A DNA stretch of 64,000 nt from Hydra vulgaris. Taxonomy: Eukaryota; Cnidaria; Hydrozoa; Anthoathecata; Hydridae. The stretch lies in assembly GCF_038396675.1 (NCBI RefSeq), contig NC_088927.1:42306001-42370000 (forward strand), in the 5' to 3' direction. The position numbers and the translations under genes were made by a program. Positions 55,264-64,000 of the stretch are shown piece after piece; position 1 is the stretch's first letter, and the number at the start of each line of letters is the position of its first letter. The notes beneath the pieces were generated by a model. It was given only the letters and a program-made list of their open reading frames with translations, was not told the DNA's origin and searched no databases.

Positions 55264-55386
55264 GTTTTAGCAAAGTTCTGCAAGGAGGATTTATCCATTG
55301 GTAATGATCTTGTTTTGTGTGTTTGGCATGATGTTCTTCAGTATCAAGTTTTAAAACAGCCACTTGCTTTGAAATTAAATCTTCTG
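55264..55386 (+). CDS. Exon 4 of plus-strand host gene
   Basis: Acceptor TTTTATTAG, then VLAKFCKEDLSIGNDLVLCV and WHDVLQYQVLKQPLALKLNL + L, ending at CTG|GTTAGA (a weak but usable donor). Phase 0 entry matches exon 3. Reading on past the donor meets a stop after about 15 codons, so a further exon is expected, probably to the right of or beyond the window. 142 residues are known so far. Confidence 0.6.
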
Positions 55387-55449
55387 GTTAGAAATCGTTT
55401 TAGTGTAATATTGTTTAAAACACCCAATGTATGAAAGTATATACCACTA

Positions 55450-55581
55450 CAGGGTGTTAGCCAGGAATATTTTTTTTACCGTGTTTTTGTGATATTGGGA
55501 ATGTTTATTGTTAAAAAAAAAAAAGTGATTGAATTTTGGAAATTTCAAAACCCATTGGGAATCGGGCTGGTTAACACCCTG
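55450..55581. mobile_element. 132-bp mini inverted-repeat element
   Basis: CAGGGTGTTAGCCAG at the left and CTGGTTAACACCCTG at the right are inverted repeats typical of hAT MITEs. A G/A-rich loop region between. The flanks (ACCACTA / TGCTAATT) do not give a clear duplication. Confidence 0.65.
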
Positions 55582-55612
55582 TGCTAATTAAAATAAAATA
55601 CTGCATATATTC

Positions 55613-56135
<523 letters not shown>

Positions 56136-56279
56136 TAATATTAATAATAATAATAATGTTTATTGTACATATGAAAATATGTGAGTCACTCAACTGTAGT
56201 TGCATGTCTTTAATAGTAAAATGAAAAAATACTAATGAAATTTGTGATATAACAAAATAATAACAATCTCCAATTTACT

Positions 56280-58160
56280 TTATGAATAATCATTTTTAAT
56301 TTTATAATATTCTATTATATTGCTCCGTTCTCTTCGTTTTTCTAATGACATCAATCCAAATTCTTTTAATCGCTCCTCATATTTCATACCTTTTAAACAT
56401 CTTATTCTTGTTGCTCTTTGTTGTACTTGTTCTATTTTATTGATGTCTTTTTTATAATAAGGATTCCGAATTGGTGAATCGAATTTCAAGTGGGGTCAAA
56501 CTAACAAACAATACAGCAGTTTCATTAGGCCTTTATCTAAGTGTATAAAACAATGCTTTATTTGACCAAGTATTCTGTTCGCTTTTCCTGTGATCATATC
56601 TATATGATTTTTCCATTTTATATCATTAGGTATTAGGACCTCTAAATCTTGTTCCAATGATGTTTTTATCATAGTGTAATAATATTCATTGCTCGTTGGT
56701 TGGCTCATATAATAATTATAGCGAGGTTTTTTTTCTCTATATGCATAATTTTGCAAATTTTATTGTTAAAGTGTAATAACCGTTTTTTACTCCATTTACT
56801 AAGGTTCTATAAATCCTCTTGCATTGCATAGTTATCGTTGATATTTGTAATCACCAAAGTAATTTTTCTATTGTCGACATACAACATACAGCAATCTTAT
56901 ATTTCTTGTGATATATCATCACTATAAATAACAAATAATATTGAACCTATTACTGAGCCCTGTGACACTCCACTTGTTACCTACTTCCATTCTGATTTAT
57001 AAATACCAAGGACAACTTGTATTCTATTACAAGGAATTCTATTAGTCAGATATGCTTTAAACCAGTTCACTAAAACTTCGTTTTCACAATATCTTTTTAA
57101 TTTTATAAACAATCTTTTGTGTGCAACTGTATCAAATGCTTTGGAGAAGTCCAAAAAAGCTATATCAATTGAAAAGCCACATTCCAGGGACTGTAATTAA
57201 ATCTAAAAACTCTAGTAAATTTGTGCAACAGTTTTTACTACGTACAAAGCTGTGCTGCGAATCAGATATTAATTTATTTTCAATAAGATGTTCCATCAAA
57301 CCGTCTCTTATTATACTCTTCATTACTTTGCATACAACAGACATTAATGAAACAGGATGGTAGTTTGTTGCTTTCAATTTGTCTCCTTTTTTAAATATAG
57401 GGATGATATTTGCACACTGCCATAATCTTGGAATTATGCCACTTGAGTTAATTCGGTTAAAAATAATTGACAATGGAGTTGAAATACTATTAGAACATTT
57501 CTTTAAAACTCTCGGGTGCACTTTGTCCTCTCCAGTAGATTTATCAACATTTAATTTGCTTTTTAATAATGCTGTCAATATTTATCTGGATTTGCTATTG
57601 GTTTAGGTAATGCTTTATTAAACGTTGGTACATTGTCATTTTCCTTTTGAAAAGTTAAATGAAAATTTTTTTTAAGTACTTTAGTAATACCTGATTCAAA
57701 TATTGATATTGTTCCATCTTCCATTTCCAGAGCACTTTTTTTCTGATTGATTTCAGTTTTACTGTTTATATTTTGGTATATCAATTTAGGGTTTTCTTTG
57801 TCTTGATGAACAATTTCATACTCATACTCTCTGATTGTTGATTTTACAGTTTTTTTTGTGACTTTATTGATATTTTTGTATCCCCTTAATAAATTTTGGT
57901 CTCTAAATTTGGAATTCCTACATTTGATCCACTGTTTTATTTTCCATTTTATCAATGATGCTAATTTTTTTTAAGCCATGGTGCTCTTTTGATTTTATTC
58001 ATATTTGATTGCAGGATATATAGAGTGCATGCCATATCATAATGTTGTAACCATTTATAGTAACACTCTTCTGGGTTAAGGTTTTCAAAGAGCTTATCCC
58101 AGTTGATTTTATCAAAGTAATGTTCATATTACTGTAGTTCTCTTTATGATACATATTTTT
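56280..58160 (-). mobile_element. LINE (CR1/Rex1-like), degenerate
   Basis: From 58,160 on the minus strand: FDKINWDKLFENLNPEECYY, KIKRAPWLKKISIIDKMENK, QNLLRGYKNINKVTKKTVKS, ENPKLIYQNINSKTEINQKK; RT: STGEDKVHPRVLKKCSNSIS, WQCANIIPIFKKGDKLKATN, PVSLMSVVCKVMKSIIRDGL, then IAFLDFSKAFDTVAHKRLFI, VTSGVSQGSVIGSILFVIYS, and the catalytic box as YVDN (56,870) instead of YADD; thumb KWKNHIDMITGKANRILGQI; tail QQRATRIRCLKGMKYEERLK. Stops and shifts throughout. The endonuclease is absent. Confidence 0.8.
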
Positions 58161-58246
58161 TAGCATATGATTGACTTACAATTTTATTTGATGGAATAAA
58201 GTTATAGCAAAACGAAAGAATATAATGTCAATTCCATGTTGAACAA

Positions 58247-58510
58247 AAGTATGTCATGTTGGGTCTCAAACGAAGCAAAATCATATACAAATTTCAAAAA
58301 TAATATTCATTTTATAAAAAAACATAGATAAAAAAAATTATAATCAAAAAATCTTGTTAAATTCCCTATTTTTTATTTTTAGTTAAAAAACGTAACTTTT
58401 TGTTTACTAAAATCTAAAATAAAAATTTAATTATAAAATGATTCATATTTTTGAAATTTTATATATTTTTGCATCATTTGAGACCCAACATGACATACTT
58501 TTGAAAAACT
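58247..58510. repeat. Foldback with ~85-bp arms
   Basis: AAAGTATGTCATGTTGGGTC at the left is answered by GACCCAACATGACATACTTT at the right, with homology through ATTTCAAAAATA and ATTCATTTTATAA. A ~95-bp A/T spacer lies between. Probably a MITE or foldback element. Confidence 0.8.
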
Positions 58511-58718
58511 TTTTTTTATATTATTAGGGACCTGTTTGATGTATAGGGCCTTGTGGCACCCGTAAAAATATTTTTTATTCAAAAATTTTTTAAATCCAGT
58601 ATTATTTTATTATATAAAACACATTTAGGGGTTGTCAGCTGACATTTTCAAAAAAAGTTGTTTTTACCACCACCCTAATATACATAACATACACTTAATC
58701 TTATTACAATATTTTTTA

Positions 58719-58889
58719 ATATATGATTTATCCGCTGATTTTCATATTATTACTTGGTTAATAATAAAAGACAAAAATTGCGCCTGTGAAAATTAAAACA
58801 AAGCTGAGTAATGAATGTAAGATAATATAGCATAAAAGTTCCTTGATACTAGTAATAATATGAAAATCAGCGGATAAATCATATATGTT
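58719..58889. repeat. Foldback with ~35-bp arms
   Basis: ATATGATTTATCCGCTGATT...TTCATATTATTACT is repeated in inverse at 58,853-58,889 without mismatch. The spacer is ~100 bp. May form the ends of a small element. Confidence 0.8.
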
Positions 58890-59027
58890 ATGTATTAGCT
58901 TGGGATCCTGGCTTAGCTAATGCTGCTGCATAGTCTCTGTATTTTGAAATCTTACTATTAGTGTCACTTGAACAAACTTTTTTTGTCTCAAGTATTTCAA
59001 GTTTCGATTTCAAATCATTGATTACAA
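58888..59027 (-). CDS. Candidate terminal exon, unidentified
   Basis: On the minus strand, after a possible acceptor (ACATATCCAG), the reading VINDLKSKLEILETKKVCSS, then DTNSKISKYRDYAAALAKPG and SQANT, runs to TAA. Composition and the Leu/Lys heptad-like start look like genuine protein. Family unknown. It may be a transposon remnant rather than a host gene; the overlapping plus-strand open frame (59,034-59,234) is less convincing. Confidence 0.35.
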
Positions 59028-59410
59028 CTGGATATGTTGGATTATGTTATAAGAAATGCTAGATGGAGTTCAAGAGGAATTATAGCATTACTGGCATTTA
59101 TATTATTGCCAGAACATCGACAGCAACTGCAACCAGCATGCAATTTTATTACTGATGAATGGATGAATATCTGGTTTTCCAATCACTATTATAATAGAAC
59201 AAACTATGAAGTTTTATTAGCTGCAGTTAACTAGTATGCAAAAGCAAAAAAATCTTTTTTAAGACAATTACTGGTGTAATCATAAAACTGTTATAAACAC
59301 TGCAAGATCCAATATTTGTGCAAAATATGCAGTAAAAACAGTGTAAGAAATTATTTATGCGAAAACTGAAAAAACAAGCTATAAAAAACTAATTTTTTGT
59401 AATAAAATTC

Positions 59411-59449
59411 AAAAGTACTATTTACTAGGTACTAGTAAATAGTACTTTT
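59411..59449. repeat. Perfect hairpin, 17-bp arms
   Basis: AAAAGTACTATTTACTA, a 5-base loop, then the exact inverse. Confidence 0.85.
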
Positions 59450-59473
59450 AAAAATACTGGTTAAATACTGGAT

Positions 59474-59521
59474 AAATTCTAGATGCTTAAAAAATACTAA
59501 TTTTTTAAGCATCTAGAATTT
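59474..59521. repeat. Perfect hairpin, 22-bp arms
   Basis: AAATTCTAGATGCTTAAAAA(AT) and its exact inverse around ACTA. It lies 25 bp from the preceding hairpin. Confidence 0.85.
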
Positions 59522-59726
59522 ATTTGAAATACATGACTTTATATTGAAAAGGCCTTAAATCATTAAAAACCTTTTTGCATTATGTTTGTATATACTTTTG
59601 CCTGGTTGTCTTACCATAAAATTGGTTGTCTTTACAATAAAATTCATTTAGAAAACTAAAAAATGTTTAAAATCTTAAAAAAAAACTTTTTTTAGTTAAT
59701 AGATTGCATGATGAAACGAAAACCCT

Positions 59727-59852
59727 CAGTTGATGTAGCCCCATTCTTTGCATGTTCTACCTATTTTTCAGTCAATGTTGCAGCACTCCTTGCATGTTCA
59801 ACCTATTTGTCAGTTGATGTAGCAATACTCCTTGCATGTTTTACCCGTTTGT
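59727..59852 (+). repeat. 42-bp tandem repeat, 3 copies
   Basis: Unit CAGTTGATGTAGCA-CACTCCTTGCATGTTC-ACCTATTTGT at exact 42-bp spacing (59,727; 59,769; 59,811) with several substitutions. Confidence 0.85.
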
Positions 59853-59874
59853 ATATTTAGATGTCAAACTATAG

Positions 59875-59876
<2 letters not shown>

Positions 59877-59939
<63 letters not shown>

Positions 59940-59966
59940 AGGTTGTTATATATATATATATATATA
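59877..59966. repeat. (TA)n microsatellite
   Basis: Two TA runs separated by CCAGGTTGT. Confidence 0.95.
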
Positions 59967-60189
59967 AGTTTTGTTTTTCGATTCGTGGAGATGGCACTAT
60001 TTATTTCAATTGATTTGGTTGAACATTTGTTTTTCTAAAATTGTTACTACTTTTTATGTACACGTGTGAAGTTTCATGTAGATCTGTTAACCTATTTGTA
60101 TATTTACAGGTGTTCAAAGTAAATTTAAGTAGTATAAAGCTATAAAAAAAAATTTCTTATTAGATATTATTTATTAAAAGTCCAAACAT

Positions 60190-60408
60190 TTATTGATATA
60201 AAACAAATTCCTCCCATTTTTCATGATTTCCTATCTTTATACTTTTCTCAATTATGAGCCTGCAATTTCCTACCTTTTGCCATGAAGCAGGTATGGTGGC
60301 TGTCCCAGGAATACAAAATTTGTACTTGTCCTCAGAAAGCACCATAAGTGTAAGCTCTGTCAGCTCAATGAAGTCTGTCTTTGTAATTCTCAATGAATTC
60401 CTTCTTTC
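60190..60408 (-). CDS. Candidate exon, unidentified protein
   Basis: Minus strand: acceptor AGCTGCCTAG, then RRNSLRITKTDFIELTELTL, MVLSEDKYKFCIPGTATIPA and SWQK. A donor AAAAG|GTAGGA occurs at 60,273, but the frame also reads on (NCRLIIEKSIKIGNHEKWEE) to a TAA at 60,190. Codon use looks genuine. I do not recognise the family; it could be a host gene or an element gene. Confidence 0.35.
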   Translation of the reverse strand, partial: ERRNSLRITKTDFIELTELTLMVLSEDKYKFCIPGTATIPASWQKVGNCRLIIEKSIKIGNHEKWEEFVLYQ

Positions 60409-60713
60409 CTAGGCAGCTATAAGTTATTGTTATCTAGTTATTGTGCTACCTTTTTAGTTAATAAACATAGGATGTTACATTGTGGTATGTAAAGGTTGAG
60501 GTTGAAATTTCCACCAGATTTAGCAATTTTTTTTCTAGTTATTGCAGTTATGGTTTTTGTTCACTTTTAACACTAAAACAAATTAAAAATTTGTTTTTAA
60601 GGAATATTTGTTAGAAGACATTTCATTCTTCTATTTAGTAGGCCATTTTATCAGTCTTATTATTTTTTTTATCAGTCATTTTATCAATTTCAAAAAAATC
60701 TTCAGATTTTTTC

Positions 60714-61004
60714 TTAACTTGAAGTAAAAATATTTGTATTTAAAAAGTGCTGGTTGCATATATTTGTATTTGAATTTGTATTTGGAAATCTAGAATAAAC
60801 ATATTTGTATTTGATCAAGTCTATTTGACCCCTGACTGCTGTATAAGAAGTTTTTTTGTTTTTTGAAACTAGAATAGTATCAAGTTTTTTGAGTTTCTTC
60901 TTAAACTCTCGATTAAAGACAATCATCATTTTTGTTGGAACTATTTTAGCTGAGCTCACTGTCTGACATCGTTTCATATCAGAAAGTGATACGATTTCAA
61001 ACAT
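60714..61004 (-). CDS. Candidate exon, unidentified protein
   Basis: Minus strand: after CAGGAGTTTATCT, ATG opens MFEIVSLSDMKRCQTVSSAK, then IVPTKMMIVFNREFKKKLKK and LDTILVSKNKKTSYTAVRGQ; the rest of the frame is low-complexity Asn/Thr and probably not coding. It may precede the 60.4-kb exon in one gene (same strand), but no confirmed splice joins them. Confidence 0.3.
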   Translation of the reverse strand: MFEIVSLSDMKRCQTVSSAKIVPTKMMIVFNREFKKKLKKLDTILVSKNKKTSYTAVRGQIDLIKYKYVYSRFPNTNSNTNICNQHFLNTNIFTSS

Positions 61005-61439
61005 AGATAAACTCCTGTTAATATCTTTATACTAAAATGTGCGATTAGTTAATAAATTTATTATATTTTACAGCACATTTTTGCTGAATTATAATTTAAC
61101 AGCAGACTTTAGCAATATAAGTTATTTTTCTACAATAACTAATAATATGCTAATACTTTGTACCTAAGTTTGTAAATTTGTAATTGTGTATTTAGTAATT
61201 ACTTTGAAAAATTAAATTTAAAAGCTAGAAAAAGACGCGACTCTGAGGAGATGTTTATAACTTAATCACTATACAAATTATATTTAAACATTAGCATTAA
61301 TGTTTTTTTTTCCATTCTGAGGCCTTACATTGTTGTATGCATACTTTTTAATTTTCATATCAGTGTTTACAGAATAATTTTTTTTAATTATGTGAGTACT
61401 GTTTGGGTGCATTGTCTGTCTTATTTATTTTTAAATATT

Positions 61440-64000
61440 CCTCTATTAATCTTTATTTTTGTCTTAACAACTGTCAAAATATGCTTTGTTCAAAAAATAA
61501 TTTTGCAATGGATTTGATATATGGTTTCCAAGAAAGATCGGAAGTAAGAGTTAATCCTAGAAGATGAAGGGTAGATGACTCATCGAGTACATAACAGTTC
61601 ATAAATATAGGAAGATCTAAATTATTGCAATAACGATTGGCTGAAAAAAATTGAGTTTTATCTGAATTAAAGTTCACCAGCCACTGTGAGCCTCATGCTG
61701 TAGCAGAAGTGAGATCCTTTTCAAGCACAAATGCCCCCTCAAAGCAATCAGAGAGTGTTGGCTTCTTATCATGACAAGAATTAAACAATGCCACCTTAGA
61801 TGTCAGAATATCTAAAAGATTGTTAATGTAAATTAAAAAGTGTATAGGGCCAAGGATTGAACCTTGAGGAACCCCTGAAAATACAGAAGAAGAGTGCTGT
61901 CCATCGAGGACAACTTTTATACTACGATTGGAAAGGAAGGATTCAATGATCTTAAAGATGTTGCCAGATACACCATAAGAAGAAAGCTTATGGAGGAGAC
62001 CAGCATGCCAAACTTTATCAAAAGCTTTAGAAATGTCAAGAACGATGGCCTTAACCTCTCTATCTTTATCTAATGCACAATAAAACCTATCGGTTATTAC
62101 TGTTAGCAAATCAGCTGTAGAATGAGAAGATCGAAATCCAATTTGATGATCAAAAAGTAAGTTATTAGATTCGAGATAAAAGATTAAGTGTTTTTGAGAC
62201 AGTAGTTAGACGAATCAGATTGCTCTCCAGAATTTTTGAAAATAGGGATAACAGATGCTACTTTCCAGCAGGCTGGAAAACAAGACTCTGATAAGCACTT
62301 GTTGTATAGTTTTGAAAGTATAGAGGATAGCTCCAGAGAACACTACTGCAAGACTATAACAGTTATGTTGTCTGGGCCACAAGCTGTAGAAGAGTCTAAG
62401 CAGGAAATCACTTTAGATACAGAAGCTGGAGTGATACGAATGTCAAGCAATGGATCAATCTGTTTGAGAGCTATATCAGGTAGAAATAGTGGAATCAAGA
62501 GATGATATTAATGAAAAGTTCTTAGCAAATAATTCAGGTTTGTTTTTAGGTGAGGTGACTAAGTCTGAACCAAACAAGAGAGGTGGAACAACAGATTTGC
62601 CCTTATTATTGATATATTAGAGATTCTCCAGAAGTCATGAGAGCCTAATTTTTGTGATGAAATATGAGATTTCATGACCTGAGAATAGCATGCTTTGGTG
62701 TTAGACAAAGCCTTTTTACAATGGTTTCTAGCAGTAATAAACAGATGTCTGTTTTCTGGAGAATTGTTTCGCTGATAGATATGGAAGTAAAAGTTTCGAT
62801 TGGCAATTGCAGCAGCACAATGTGAGGAAAACCATGGAGAAGAATGAAGCTTGACCTGGAATTGTCGATTGGGAATAAAAGATTCTATGCCAGCCTGTAT
62901 CCACAAAGTTATGCAAAAAGCCCATTTGTCAGCAGGAAAACAAAAAATTTCTACCCAAGTGCCATCATAAAAAAAATCACGAAGAGTCCCAGTCAGCTTT
63001 AAGGTAGTTGTAAGAGGTATGATGAAAGGGGGATTCAGATGATGAAGAACAATGAGATAATACTTTTAAAAAGATCAAACTGTGATCAGAAGCACCTAAG
63101 AGCGAATGTGGAAAAACTGAGCCCTGACTAGGATCAGAAACAAGACATAAGTCGAGTATAGAAGGTAAATGAGCATTAAAGTCACCAACAACAATAATAT
63201 TAGCTTATGGATAAAGAGGGAGGGCTTGGTCAATATGATCAAAAATAACATCAAAAAGAGTGCAGTCTTGAGATAAAAGAAAGAGATATATAACGAAAAG
63301 AAAGGCGATAGAGTGAAGTGGTGCTAAACGAAAGCACATAAAAGAATATTCTGTGGATTTGAATGTAAATGCTCAGGCCAAGCATGTGACCATTGGAGTT
63401 TTTACGAATCAAAGGAAGATAACCATCAACATTAAGATCACAAGATTAGACAGGTGAACTCAAATTAGTCTCACAAAAAGCAAGTAGGTCTGGTGAACTT
63501 TGCAAGAGGCAAGACTCAATAGAAGAAAAGTTACTTCGAAGACCACTAATATTAGTGAATGATAGGTTTAAAGAACTTGGTGATGACAATGATTTTTTGT
63601 GTTTTATAGTTTTAGGTACTTTTAATTTTTTTATGACAATGATTTTTTGTGTTTTATAGTTTTTGGTAAATTTGTTAAAGAACTTGACTCAAAGCATAGA
63701 TAGTACTCAGTACACTGTTTAATAGCCTTAGAAATTGCCTCATTACTATTAATAAACCCTAAGCCATAACAAAGGGCTCCAAATGTGGCCTTGGCAATGC
63801 ACACCAAAAGTACAAACAGGTACTCCATCCATGCGCAATATGGCACTGTTAATACTTTGATATTTTTGAGCTGTTGATGGAATCAGCCTCTCTGAGAGCT
63901 ACCACAGAGTTCGGGAAACCTGACTACCAGCCGGCCTCAGAACCATAAAACTGAGTTTTAGAGCTGTACACTCATAAGGAGATAATAGAATGAGTTGCCT
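61440..64000 (-). mobile_element. LINE (CR1/Jockey-like), runs off the window
   Basis: The 5' region at 63,880-64,000 (minus: GGCCGGCTGGTAGTCAGGTT) matches the plus-strand LINE at 44,560. Endonuclease start LLAFCETNL at ~63,480, then heavily decayed. Linker: NRQFQVKLHSSPWFSSHCAA and ARNHCKKALSNTKACYSQVM, SHDFWRISN. RT (62,109-61,693): VLDISKAFDKVWHAGLLHKL, SFLSNRSIKVVLDGQHSSSV, GVPQGSILGPIHFLIYINNL open over 138 codons. The catalytic FADD block is replaced by ALFNSCHDKK, so activity is lost. Thumb: NFNSDKTQFFSANRYC; LLGLTLTSDLSWKPYI. A 5' leader frame at 63,631-63,846 (MPYCAWMEYLFVLLVCIAKA) may be the N-terminus of the LINE's first ORF. Confidence 0.85.

Noticed and set aside
59034-59234. 66-codon plus-strand open frame (LDYVIRNARWSSRGIIALLA)
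   Set aside because: Protein-like in places, but no acceptor lies between the upstream stop and the frame, no family was recognised, and the minus strand of its left neighbour has a better reading.

Overview
The window looks like a piece of an AT-rich hydrozoan nuclear genome, most probably Hydra. It is very AT-rich, full of (TA)n and homopolymer runs, has GT-AG introns, and is crowded with degenerate CR1/Jockey-like LINEs, hAT, pogo/Tigger and Tc1 elements. No bacterial-type operon, rRNA, CRISPR or functional tRNA gene was seen. Species identity is inferred from overall character, not computed.

Host genes are few. (1) A plus-strand gene begins at 37922 and has four phase-consistent exons (37922-37952, 38577-38739, 52308-52416, 55264-55386). 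Its second intron is about 13.6 kb and packed with transposons. (2) A compact two-exon minus-strand gene at 17048-17545 encodes a predicted 121-residue secreted protein with a signal peptide and a Gly-Lys-Lys site, which suggests a neuropeptide-like precursor. (3) A minus-strand cysteine-rich terminal exon lies at 3725-3904, and isolated exon-like stretches occur near 12.6, 59, 60.3 and 60.9 kb.

Layout. 0-4.3 kb: AT-rich spacer, a 50-bp perfect hairpin, a 12-copy 26-bp minisatellite. 4.3-13.4 kb: a tandemly duplicated repeat whose second copy was split by an ~8.1-kb element (termini CCCAGTAAACACA; the other copy preserves the empty site). Inside it sits a second element with ~650-bp inverted repeats carrying a four-exon gene for a large zinc-finger, RNase-H-like protein. 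13.6-18.9 kb: LINE and hAT remnants plus the secreted-protein gene. 19.5-23.6 kb: a complete 4.1-kb element inside (TA)n, with ~250-330-bp inverted repeats and a multi-exon hAT-like transposase pseudogene; a diverged relative lies at 24.3-25.8 kb. 26.9-36.4 kb: hAT and LINE fragments, a 0.94-kb MITE and a 2.5-kb pogo-like element. 38-55 kb: the large host intron with a pogo-like element nested in an older CAGGCTTGG element, a full-length LINE, an IR/DR Tc1 element with a spliced transposase, two more LINE fragments and a second CAGGCTTGG copy; beyond the intron lies a tRNA-derived SINE. 55.4-64 kb: a 132-bp mini-element, a ~520-bp (TA)n tract, two further LINEs and several foldbacks.

Nearly all element genes are broken by a few stops or frameshifts, so the window is best read as a layered transposon graveyard around sparse host exons. 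The most interesting parts are the two large self-contained transposon systems (5.2-13.3 kb and 19.5-23.6 kb) and the possible peptide precursor at 17 kb.
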